Shown here piece by piece: positions 31,126-38,203 of a stretch of DNA of 64,000 bases. The number at the start of each line of letters is the position of its first letter. Within the stretch, counting starts at the first letter, position 1. The stretch is from Sphingomonas glaciei (GTDB lineage: Bacteria > Pseudomonadota > Alphaproteobacteria > Sphingomonadales > Sphingomonadaceae), in the NCBI RefSeq assembly GCF_023380025.1, contig NZ_CP097253.1, forward strand, positions 372,001 through 436,000, given 5' to 3'. The translations under genes were made by a program, and so were the position numbers. The notes under the pieces are model-generated. The model was given only the letters and a program-made list of their open reading frames with translations. It had not been told where the DNA came from and searched no databases.

Positions 31126-32169
31126 ATGAATCAAACCGTCATGCCCGACACGCTCTTCATTCGTCGCACCCTCATTGTCATTGCGCTCGCCGCGTTGACC
31201 TTCCTTGCGTGGGAGCTGCGCGAAGTCCTGCTGATGGTGTTCGGGGCGGTGGTTGTCGCCACCCTATTCCAGAGCATTGCCGGGGTGTACCGCAAGGCGC
31301 GTATTCCCGAGGGGCTCAGTATTGCGCTGGCGGTGATCACCGTCCTTCTGGTGGTCGCGATCTGCCTCGCCCTGTTCGGCGCACAACTGGTCAGCCAGTA
31401 TGAGCAGATCCGCGAGACCCTGCCCAAGGCCTGGGCGGCGGTCCAGCAGCGACTGGAAGGCTTTGGCCTGTCGGGACAGCTGGAGCAATTGAAGGGCGGC
31501 GGCGGCGGCGGCTTCGCCTCCACCGCGGGCAACTTCGTGATGAGCCTTGGCAGCGGGCTTGCCGACGCCCTGCTGATCATCGTCGGCGGTGTGTTCCTGG
31601 CCGCCTCGCCCCGCTTCTACCGGGCCGGGCTGGTCAAGCTCGTCCCCGAAGGGAAGCGTAACCTGACCGCCGACGCGATCGGTGACAGCGGCACGGCGCT
31701 CAAATTGTGGTTGAAGGCGCAGCTGGTCACAATGGCCGCGGTCGGAATCGCGACCGGTGTTGGTCTGTGGCTGGTCGGGGCAGACAATGCGCTCGCCCTC
31801 GGCCTGCTTGCGGCCCTTCTCGAGTTCATCCCGTTCATCGGCCCGATCCTTGCCGCCGTTCCCGCCATCCTGATTGCCGCCGCCGTCGATCCGCAGATGG
31901 CGGTGTGGGTGGCCGGCGTTTACCTCGTCGTCCAGCAGCTCGAGGGCTACGTCTTCTCGCCTCTGCTCCAGCAATGGGCGGTCGATCTGCCCGGTGCGGT
32001 GCTGCTGTTTTCGCTGCTGGCCATGGGGACCCTGTTCGGCGCGCTCGGCGTGGTCTTCGCAGCGCCGCTGACGGTGGTGCTCTATGTGCTGGTGAAAAAG
32101 CTCTATGTCCGCGAGGCGCTGGACACCGACACTCCGATCCCCGGCGAGGAACAGACCAACCAGGACTGA
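31126..32169 (+). CDS. AI-2E family transporter (PerM/TqsA-like permease)
   Basis: 347-residue multispanning membrane protein of the AI-2E exporter-like family. Hydrophobic segments include RTLIVIALAALTFLAWELRE, GLSIALAVITVLLVVAICLA, ALALGLLAALLEFIPFIGPI, LAAVPAILIAAAVDPQMAVW and AVLLFSLLAMGTLFGALGVV. EFIPFIGP and the QQLEGYVFSPLLQQW motif are typical. The transported compound is unknown; family members range from quorum-signal exporters to ion transporters. ATG 31141 is an alternative start; neither has a clear SD. Confidence 0.88.
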   Translation: MNQTVMPDTLFIRRTLIVIALAALTFLAWELREVLLMVFGAVVVATLFQSIAGVYRKARIPEGLSIALAVITVLLVVAICLALFGAQLVSQYEQIRETLPKAWAAVQQRLEGFGLSGQLEQLKGGGGGGFASTAGNFVMSLGSGLADALLIIVGGVFLAASPRFYRAGLVKLVPEGKRNLTADAIGDSGTALKLWLKAQLVTMAAVGIATGVGLWLVGADNALALGLLAALLEFIPFIGPILAAVPAILIAAAVDPQMAVWVAGVYLVVQQLEGYVFSPLLQQWAVDLPGAVLLFSLLAMGTLFGALGVVFAAPLTVVLYVLVKKLYVREALDTDTPIPGEEQTNQD

Positions 32170-32201
32170 CGCGGCGCGCCCTGACTTGCTAAGGGCGCCT
32201 G

Positions 32202-32639
32202 ATGCGGGTCGCCAACAACAAGCTGCTTGCGCGAAGGCATTGGGGCACGCTTGTCGAAGCGAGCCTCGCGCTCGCGGCGGCGTCGGCCGCCACGCGGCTG
32301 CTGCCGTTCAAGCGCTACATCGGGCTGGGCGCGCGGCCATTGCCGGCGAAGAAGGTCATGGCCACACCCGAGATCGGCCGCATCGTCGATGCCTTGGGCA
32401 GACGGCTACCGTTTCGCGCGGTGTGCCTGCAGCAGGGGATCGCGCTGCAATGGATGCTCCGCCGCCGCGGGGTCGAGGCGATCCTTCATTATGGCGTGCA
32501 GCTTCCCAAGCCGAGCGGCGAGATCCGGGCCCATGTGTGGGTCAGTGTCGGCGGGCAGGTGCTGATCGGCGCGCCCCAGCACGCGGACTATACCGAGGTC
32601 GCTCACTATCCCGCCGGGAGCGCGCTTCCGCTTCGCTGA
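32202..32639 (+). CDS. Lasso-peptide B2-like transglutaminase-fold cysteine protease (orphan)
   Basis: 145 residues resembling lasso peptide biosynthesis protein B2, the leader peptidase. The Cys motif FRAVCLQQGIALQWMLRRRG and His motif IRAHVWVSVGGQVLIG match the Cys and His of the family; DYTEVAHYPAG follows. A short hydrophobic N-terminus (LVEASLALAAASAATRLLPF) is also family-like. No precursor peptide, PqqD-like RRE (B1) or cyclase (C) gene flanks it, so it is either a relic or a protease for something else. It lies between the permease and an aldo/keto reductase. Confidence 0.75.
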   Translation: MRVANNKLLARRHWGTLVEASLALAAASAATRLLPFKRYIGLGARPLPAKKVMATPEIGRIVDALGRRLPFRAVCLQQGIALQWMLRRRGVEAILHYGVQLPKPSGEIRAHVWVSVGGQVLIGAPQHADYTEVAHYPAGSALPLR

Positions 32640-32719
32640 AGGAAGCAATCGGGCAGATCGACTTGGCTACCGATCGCGCCGGCGGGCGTTGGGTCGCCAA
32701 GGGAGCTGCGCAAGGTATC

Positions 32720-33550
32720 ATGAAGACGGTTACACTTCCGGGCGGCGAGCAGGTGCCCGTGCTTGGCCAGGGCACCTGGAAAGTCGGTGAACGGCGGGAC
32801 AAGCGTGCCGACGAGATCGCGGCGCTGCAGGCCGGTGTCGATCTCGGCATGACGCTGATCGACACCGCCGAAATGTACGGCGAGGGCGCCGCCGAACAGC
32901 TGGTCGGCGAGGCGCTGGGGTCGCGGCGGGACAAGCTGTTCCTGGTCAGCAAGGCCTATCCGCACAATGCGTCGCGAGACCGGCTTGCCCAGGCCTGCGA
33001 AGCAAGCCTCAAGCGCCTCGGCACCGATCGCATTGATCTCTACCTCCTCCATTGGCGCGGATCGGTGCCGCTGGCCGACACCGTCGAGGGGATGGAACGG
33101 CTCAAGCGGGAAGGAAAAATCCGCTACTGGGGCGTCAGCAATCTCGATACGGACGACATGGAGGAGCTGCTTGAGGCGGGCGGAGCCGGCTGCGCGACGG
33201 ACCAGATCCTCTACAATCTCACCCGGCGCGGACCGGAGCACGATCTGCTGCCGTGGCTCTCGCGGCGCGGCATCCCGGTGATGGCCTACAGTCCGATCGA
33301 GCAGGGACGATTGCTCGGCAGTCGTTCGCTCGCCGCGATCGCGGAAAGCGTCGGGGCAACCCCGGCGCAGGTCGCCCTGGCCTGGACCATGCGCGGGGAG
33401 CAGATCATCGCCATTCCCAAGGCCGGCACCGTCGCGCACGTCGAGGATAATCGCGCGGCGGCCGATCTCATTCTCTCCGGCGACCAGGTGGCAGCGCTGG
33501 AGGCTGCCTTCCCACGTCCGCAGCATCCCACGCCGCTGCAGATGCTTTAA
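32720..33550 (+). CDS. Aldo/keto reductase
   Basis: 276-residue NADPH-dependent reductase with a TIM-barrel fold. The catalytic tetrad is visible: Asp and Tyr in LIDTAEMYGEG, Lys in FLVSKAYPHN and His in LYLLHWRGSV. IPKAGTVAHVEDN binds the cofactor phosphate. ATG 32720 is preferred, with AAGG four bases before it; longer readings run into the preceding gene. Substrate unknown. Confidence 0.9.
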   Translation: MKTVTLPGGEQVPVLGQGTWKVGERRDKRADEIAALQAGVDLGMTLIDTAEMYGEGAAEQLVGEALGSRRDKLFLVSKAYPHNASRDRLAQACEASLKRLGTDRIDLYLLHWRGSVPLADTVEGMERLKREGKIRYWGVSNLDTDDMEELLEAGGAGCATDQILYNLTRRGPEHDLLPWLSRRGIPVMAYSPIEQGRLLGSRSLAAIAESVGATPAQVALAWTMRGEQIIAIPKAGTVAHVEDNRAAADLILSGDQVAALEAAFPRPQHPTPLQML

Positions 33551-33576
33551 GAGTAGCTGTCGGGAATAATTGAGGC

Positions 33577-33653
<77 letters not shown>

Positions 33654-33665
33654 CTGACGCTGGCC

Positions 33666-34715
33666 CTAGCGGCCCCGTGCGGCGCCTTCAAGCCATGACA
33701 GCAGCGGCGCGTGCAGCGTCCGCGGGGCGTCGCGGCCGACGATCATGCCGACATGGCCCGAAGGCGAGGAGATCTGCTGGCCGGCCGCCGCGGTGGCCGC
33801 GGGGACGATCCGGTCCCCGGCGGCGGTGACGTGGAGCATGGGGCAGGTGGGGAGGGGGGCGAGCGCAACGTCGGCGCCGAACAGCTGCTCTACCATCTGG
33901 CGGGCAGCGGGGAGCGGCAGCGGCTCGCCGCTATTGGCCCATTCCTCCATGGCGATGAACCGCTGCGCCTCGGGCAAAGTGGGATCGGCATCGACGAAGC
34001 GGGCGAACTTGGCCATCAGCCGCCCCGGGTCGATCTGCCAGAAGGCGGCCTGAAGCACCTCCATCGGCAGGAAGCCGAGCTGCTCGGCCGCCGCCTCGCT
34101 CGTTTTCCACAGGCGGAGGAGCTGCTTCCTGGCGCCATCGTCATACGCGGCGAAGCGATAGGGCGAGGCGAGGGTCACCACCGCTTCGACCTGCGAATTG
34201 CCCGACGCCGCGGCCAGCGCCAGGGTTCCGCCGAGGCAATAACCGATCAGTGTCACCGGCCCGGCCGCCTCGATCAACGGAACCAGCCGGTGCGCGACAT
34301 GGCCACCGAGGCTGAGGTCTTTGCGCTCGGCCGCCACACCCCAATCGAGCAGCAGAACCCGATGCTGCACTGCAAGCGCGTCGGCGAGCGAGCAGGCAGG
34401 GTCGAGGTCGAGGATGGTCGGTGGATTGATCAGCGAGGGCACCAGCACCACTGCCGGTCCGCTTCCGCCGCAGTCGCGCAGGCTTGTTCCGTGCACCGAA
34501 TGCACTACCGGTCGGTTGCGCCTGGGCGGGGGAGGCGGCGCCACCTGATAGCGGCGAAGGCCTTCCAGCGCCTTTTGCCCCAATTCGGGATCACGTGCCG
34601 CCACCTGCCGGAGGAGCTCGACGAACAGCGGCAGCGGACGCGGCCCGCGCGATTGTTGCGGTGCAATAGACGGCGGTGCTAGGTCATGAGACACGTCGCG
34701 TCGAGGACTGCCCAT
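33666..34715 (-). CDS. PhaC-like alpha/beta hydrolase (short PHA synthase homologue)
   Basis: 349 residues related to polyhydroxyalkanoate synthases. [20 protein letters not shown] matches the PhaC substrate-entry region, the nucleophile box is [13 protein letters not shown] with Cys instead of Ser, and the remaining triad is suggested by TAAGDRIVP (Asp) and SSPSGHVGM (His). It is shorter than class I PhaC (near 600) and closer to class III PhaC size. It could be a synthase-like enzyme, a depolymerase or a thioesterase. ATG 34715 is supported by GGAAGGGG five bases upstream and overlaps the phaR start on the other strand; GTG 34694 is the alternative. Confidence 0.75.
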   Translation of the reverse strand: MGSPRRDVSHDLAPPSIAPQQSRGPRPLPLFVELLRQVAARDPELGQKALEGLRRYQVAPPPPPRRNRPVVHSVHGTSLRDCGGSGPAVVLVPSLINPPTILDLDPACSLADALAVQHRVLLLDWGVAAERKDLSLGGHVAHRLVPLIEAAGPVTLIGYCLGGTLALAAASGNSQVEAVVTLASPYRFAAYDDGARKQLLRLWKTSEAAAEQLGFLPMEVLQAAFWQIDPGRLMAKFARFVDADPTLPEAQRFIAMEEWANSGEPLPLPAARQMVEQLFGADVALAPLPTCPMLHVTAAGDRIVPAATAAAGQQISSPSGHVGMIVGRDAPRTLHAPLLSWLEGAARGR

Positions 34716-35256
34716 GAATGCCCCTTCCCACAAGATCACCATCAAGAAATACGCCAACCGGCGGCTCTACGACACGGAAAGCTCGACCTACGTCACGCTC
34801 GACCGGCTGGCGCAGATGATCCGCGAGGGGCGCGATTTCGTGGTGGTCGATGCAAAGACCGGCGAGGACATCACCCATCAGGCGCTGACGCAGATCATCG
34901 TCGAGGAAGAGGCACGGGGCGGCGCAACCATGCTTCCGGCGGGCTTCCTTCGGCAGGTGATCGCGCTCTATGGCAATTCGATGCAGACCATGGTACCCGG
35001 CTATCTCGACGCCGCGATGCAGAGCTTTTCCAAGAACCAGGCGGCGTTCAAGGATGCGTTCGGAAGCAATCTGTTCGCCGACATGGCCAAGCGGCAGATG
35101 GCCTTGTTCGAACAGAGCGCCAAGGTCCTGACCGGCGCCACGCCGCCGCGCGCCGCTCCGGCCGCCGCGACGCCGAGCGACGACCAGGACGAGGTGGCGG
35201 CCCTGAAAGCCGAACTCGACGCGCTGCGCACCAAGGTCGACAAGCTGGTACGCTAG
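34714..35256 (+). CDS. phaR: Polyhydroxyalkanoate synthesis repressor PhaR
   Basis: 180-residue regulator that binds both PHA granules and the phasin or phaR promoters, releasing repression when polymer accumulates. HKITIKKYANRRLYDTESST and YVTLDRLAQMIREGRDFVVV form the PhaR DNA-binding domain; DAKTGEDITHQALTQIIVEE and FLRQVIALYGNSMQTMVPGY follow. A Pro/Ala linker and a short coiled coil (EVAALKAELDALRTKVDKLV) end the protein. GAGGA lies six bases before ATG 34714. Divergent from the PhaC-like gene. Confidence 0.95.
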   Translation: MNAPSHKITIKKYANRRLYDTESSTYVTLDRLAQMIREGRDFVVVDAKTGEDITHQALTQIIVEEEARGGATMLPAGFLRQVIALYGNSMQTMVPGYLDAAMQSFSKNQAAFKDAFGSNLFADMAKRQMALFEQSAKVLTGATPPRAAPAAATPSDDQDEVAALKAELDALRTKVDKLVR

Positions 35257-35265
35257 GCCGAGTCG

Positions 35266-35700
35266 ATGCTGATCCCGATCCTTGCCGCGCTGCAGGCGGC
35301 CGCCGTGCCGCTGCCGCAAGCCGCCCCCCAGCCCGCCCCCGCCGACTGGCGCATTCGCCCGATCACCGCCGGGGCGTGGACCTGGCGCAACGCTCCCGAT
35401 GCCAGCGAAGCGGTGTTCTCCGATTCGCGCGGCGTCCAGCTAGTGATCCGCTGCATGCGTTCGACTCGGCGGGTGAGCTTTTCACGCGCCGGACTGCTCG
35501 CCGCCGCCCCGATTCGCATCGCCACCACCAGCAGTGAGCGGCAGCTTGGGATGGGCAACATGGTCCTCGCCAACGATCCGCTGCTCGACGCAATTGCCTT
35601 CAGCCGTGGGCGTTTGTGGGTCGGGGCGAGCGGGGCGATGCCGCTGATCCTGCGCTCGGCGGCGGAGCCGGCACGAGCGGTCGAGGATTGCCGAAGCTGA
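35266..35700 (+). CDS. Secreted hypothetical protein
   Basis: 144 residues, no recognised domain. A cleavable signal peptide is likely (MLIPILAALQAAAVPLPQAA). The mature part contains WRIRPITAGAWTWRNAPDAS, FSDSRGVQLVIRCMRSTRRV and a Cys near each end (IRCM, EDCRS) that could form a disulfide. It starts nine bases after the phaR stop and probably shares its transcript. I recognise the general type from sphingomonads but no function. Confidence 0.65.
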   Translation: MLIPILAALQAAAVPLPQAAPQPAPADWRIRPITAGAWTWRNAPDASEAVFSDSRGVQLVIRCMRSTRRVSFSRAGLLAAAPIRIATTSSERQLGMGNMVLANDPLLDAIAFSRGRLWVGASGAMPLILRSAAEPARAVEDCRS

Positions 35701-35715
35701 CGATCTTTTCAAGGC

Positions 35716-35743
35716 TTGAACGAGCGCCGGAATCACGCATTCT
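35716..35743 (+). promoter_or_regulatory. Possible housekeeping promoter of the 18-codon mini-gene
   Basis: TTGAAC (35716-35721) and CATTCT (35738-35743) are spaced by 16, a fair sigma-70-type pair. The predicted start near 35750 leaves about 30 nt before the mini-gene start codon. Confidence 0.4.
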
Positions 35744-35780
35744 CCGTCCTGCCAACAACGCAGCGAAAGGAGGTGATCCG

Positions 35781-35837
35781 ATGTCTCATGGTTCAGCAGG
35801 AGGCTCGGTGAAGTTCGTTCGGGAGACGCGGGCCTGA
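35781..35837 (+). CDS. 18-residue peptide with a full anti-SD-complementary ribosome site
   Basis: ATG to TGA encodes MSHGSAGGSVKFVRETRA. Directly upstream GAAAGGAGGTGATCC (35765-35779) is a 15-base perfect complement of the usual 16S rRNA 3' end, with core-to-ATG spacing of seven. The stop codon sits in the loop of a strong hairpin (35820-35861), and a perfect terminator follows. It may be a leader peptide, a microprotein, or part of a small RNA whose main job is to bind ribosomes. I do not recognise the peptide. Confidence 0.55.
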   Translation: MSHGSAGGSVKFVRETRA

Positions 35838-35861
35838 CCAGCCCGCTTCGGTGGTCTCCCG
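35820..35861 (+). ncRNA. Structured hairpin spanning the mini-gene stop codon
   Basis: CGGGAGAC (35820-35827) pairs with GTCTCCCG (35854-35861), and inside it GCGGGC (35828-35833) pairs with GCCCGC (35841-35846). The loop CTGACCA holds the TGA stop, and TTCGGTG forms a one-sided bulge. Fourteen GC-rich pairs suggest a functional RNA structure rather than chance. Confidence 0.6.
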
Positions 35862-35892
35862 GGCTGGAACACTCCGGCCGCTGACCATGTCG

Positions 35893-35928
35893 AAGGGATC
35901 GTCGCGTTTCGGCGCGGCGGTCCCTTTT
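35893..35928 (+). terminator. Rho-independent terminator of the mini-gene unit
   Basis: AAGGGATCGTCGCG (35893-35906) pairs over its whole 14 bases, with two G-U pairs, to CGCGGCGGTCCCTT (35913-35926) around TTTCGG, and is followed by TT. It closes a transcript of about 180 nt beginning near 35750. Confidence 0.8.
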
Positions 35929-35957
35929 ACGCATGGGGGCCTCCGAAGCCTTTCGAG

Positions 35958-35982
35958 GGAACCGTTCCGGCCCTGCATCGTC
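35958..35982 (+). promoter_or_regulatory. Possible EcfG-type promoter (GGAAC-N16-CGTC) of the histone-tail-like gene
   Basis: GGAAC at 35958-35962 and CGTC at 35979-35982, spacing 16, lie 30 nt after the mini-gene terminator and 34 nt before the GTG start at 36017. The SD GGGGAG (36003-36008) falls correctly after the predicted transcription start near 35990. The last -10 base differs from the CGTT consensus. Confidence 0.6.
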
Positions 35983-36016
35983 TTGTCGGCAACGTATCCA
36001 ACGGGGAGAACATCTC

Positions 36017-36763
36017 GTGGCCAGGTCCAAGACCTCGAAATCGAACAATCAGGGTGGCAGCAGCAGCTTCACCAGCCAGCAGGACAAGCTTGGCAATGAC
36101 CAGGCGGGCGCCGGCAAGTCGGCCGGCGACAGCGATTCGGATAGTTCGACCAACCTCAACGAAACGCTCGATAAGCTAGCCAAGGCGGCGATGAGCAAGG
36201 AGATGCTTGCGGCCGGTCTCGCCGCAGCGGCCGCTGCGATCAGCGCCAGCCCGTCGGTGCGCCGCAAGATCCGCGATGCCGGGCTGGACGCCGCCGACAG
36301 CGCGAGCAATGCGGCGAGTTCGATGGCCAGCAGCGTCGGGAAACTCGGCTCGCTGATCGCTGAGGCGGTCGCCGATGCAGCCCAGAAGGTGCTCGGCGGC
36401 AGTTCGTCGTCCTCTTCCTCGTCAAGCGGCAGCCGCGGGTCGAGCGCGAAGTCGACGGCCAGTACTGCCAAGCGCAGTGCCAGCCAGCGCGCCTCGAGCG
36501 CCAAGTCAAAGGCGAGCGGAGCCAGCAGCTCGACTTCTTCGCGCAGCGGCGGCTCGACCAGCACCCGCAAGAAGGCCGAGGGCGCAGCAGGTGCCGCCAA
36601 GAGCGCGGCCACAGCGCCCAAGCGTGCCGCGGCGGCCCGCACCGGCACTGTCGCGCGGACCCGTTCGACCAGCGCCCGCAGCACCGGTGCGGCCCGCCGC
36701 GGCTCGACCCGCAAGCCTTCGGGCGGGGGATCGACCAATGGCGATGGCGGCAGCAAGGACTGA
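36017..36763 (+). CDS. Ser/Ala/Lys-rich protein with histone H1-like tail
   Basis: 248 residues. A polar N-terminus (1-45) leads to a helical, Ala-rich core (about 50-130: LNETLDKLAKAAMSKEMLAA, GLAAAAAAISASPSVRRKIR) and then a long low-complexity basic tail (130-248) of S/A/K/R with ATAPKRAAAARTGTVARTRS-type repeats. Such tails resemble bacterial histone H1-like and AlgP-type proteins and would bind nucleic acid without strict sequence preference. A granule-associated phasin-like role is an alternative given the nearby PhaR. GTG 36017 has GGGGAG eight bases upstream. An EcfG-type promoter precedes it and a terminator follows. Confidence 0.7.
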   Translation: MARSKTSKSNNQGGSSSFTSQQDKLGNDQAGAGKSAGDSDSDSSTNLNETLDKLAKAAMSKEMLAAGLAAAAAAISASPSVRRKIRDAGLDAADSASNAASSMASSVGKLGSLIAEAVADAAQKVLGGSSSSSSSSSGSRGSSAKSTASTAKRSASQRASSAKSKASGASSSTSSRSGGSTSTRKKAEGAAGAAKSAATAPKRAAAARTGTVARTRSTSARSTGAARRGSTRKPSGGGSTNGDGGSKD

Positions 36764-36786
36764 CGCGAAAGACACGCGATGATCAG

Positions 36787-36818
36787 GGGCCTCCTTCCAA
36801 CCGGAACGGAGGCCCTTT
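36787..36818 (+). terminator. Rho-independent terminator after the histone-tail-like gene
   Basis: GGGCCTCC pairs with GGAGGCCC, extended by TTCC/GGAA with a single bulged C around AACC, followed by TTT. It separates this gene from glmU. Confidence 0.85.
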
Positions 36819-36851
36819 CGCTTTCTCCACGCCTCTGCCACAGCCGGACCC

Positions 36852-38198
36852 ATGAAGCCGCTTGCCGTTGTCATCCTCGCCGCCGGGCAGGGCACCCGGA
36901 TGCGTTCGGACCTGCACAAGGTCCTGCATCCGCTCGCCGGCAAACCGATGCTCATGCACCTGCTCGATACCGTCGACACGCTGGACGCCGAACGGCGGGT
37001 TGTGGTCGTCGGCAAAGGCCGCGAGCAGCTTGAGAGCGCGCTCGAAAGTCATCGTCTTACGCTGGCCTTGCAGGAGGAGCAGAAGGGCACCGGCCACGCC
37101 GTCGCCCAGGCCGCCGAAGCGCTCGGCGGGTTCGAGGGCACGGTGCTCGTATTGTACGGCGATACCCCGTGCATCGAGGCGGCGACGCTGCAGGCGATGC
37201 GCGACCGGCTGGAAGCGGAGGATCGGCCAGGCGTGGTGGTGCTCGCGTCTTCTCCGGCTGACCCCGCGGCGTACGGCCGGGTGATCCTGGGGCAGGGCGA
37301 CACCATCGACCGCATGGTCGAATATAAGGACGCTTCGGAAGAGGAACGCGCGGTCAGGTTGTGCAACAGCGGGATGATGGCAGTCGCTGCGGCCGACCTG
37401 TTCCGCTGGCTGGCCAAGGTCGGCAACGACAATGCCGCGGGCGAATATTACCTTCCCGACATCGTCATGATCGCCAACGCCGAGGGGCGCCACAGCGTCG
37501 CGGTGGAGTGCGAGGCGTGGCAGACCGCTGGCGTCAACAGCCGCTCCGAACTCGCATTGGTCGAACGCGAATGGCAGGGCCGTCGCCGCGCCCGCGCCAT
37601 GGGGGAGGGGGCGACGCTGCTGGACCCGGATACCGTGTGGTTCAGCGCCGACACCAGGCTTGGCCGAGACGTGCTGATCGAGCCCAGCGTCTTCTTCGGC
37701 CCCGGGGTGACCGTCGCCGACGGCGCAGTCATCCATGCCTTCTCGCACCTCGAAGGCGCCAACGTCGGGGCAGGGGCGGAAGTCGGCCCTTACGCCCGAC
37801 TGCGTCCGGGTGCCGAGCTAGGCGAGAAGTCCAAGGTCGGCAATTTCGTCGAGATCAAAAAGGCGCGGCTGGGACCCAAGGCCAAGGCCAATCACCTCAG
37901 CTACATCGGCGATGCCGAGGTCGGAGCCGGGGCCAACATCGGCGCGGGCACCATCACCTGCAATTACGACGGCTTCTTCAAATATCAGACCCGCATCGGC
38001 GAAGGAGCCTTCATTGGTTCGAACAGTTCGCTGGTGGCGCCGGTCAACGTCGGTGCCGGCGCGATCGTTGGAGCCGGCTCGGTGGTCACCCGCGACGTCG
38101 AGCGTGACGCCCTGGGCGTCACCCGCGCCGAGCAGAAACAACTTTCCGGCTGGGCCGCGCATTTCCGCGAGCGTCAGTCGGCCAAGAAAGGCAAGTAA
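36852..38198 (+). CDS. glmU: Bifunctional UDP-GlcNAc pyrophosphorylase / glucosamine-1-phosphate acetyltransferase
   Basis: 448-residue GlmU, which acetylates GlcN-1-P and uridylates it to UDP-GlcNAc for peptidoglycan and lipid A. The uridyltransferase half has LAAGQGTRMRSDLHKVLHPL, QKGTGHAVAQAAEAL and LYGDTPCI. The left-handed beta-helix half (about 240-440) has YARLRPGAELGEKSKVGNFV, KANHLSYIGDAEVGAGANIG and GAGTITCNYDGFFKYQT. It is five bp from glmS, so hexosamine synthesis genes are co-transcribed. Confidence 0.98.
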   Translation: MKPLAVVILAAGQGTRMRSDLHKVLHPLAGKPMLMHLLDTVDTLDAERRVVVVGKGREQLESALESHRLTLALQEEQKGTGHAVAQAAEALGGFEGTVLVLYGDTPCIEAATLQAMRDRLEAEDRPGVVVLASSPADPAAYGRVILGQGDTIDRMVEYKDASEEERAVRLCNSGMMAVAAADLFRWLAKVGNDNAAGEYYLPDIVMIANAEGRHSVAVECEAWQTAGVNSRSELALVEREWQGRRRARAMGEGATLLDPDTVWFSADTRLGRDVLIEPSVFFGPGVTVADGAVIHAFSHLEGANVGAGAEVGPYARLRPGAELGEKSKVGNFVEIKKARLGPKAKANHLSYIGDAEVGAGANIGAGTITCNYDGFFKYQTRIGEGAFIGSNSSLVAPVNVGAGAIVGAGSVVTRDVERDALGVTRAEQKQLSGWAAHFRERQSAKKGK

Positions 38199-38203
38199 GC
38201 GTC

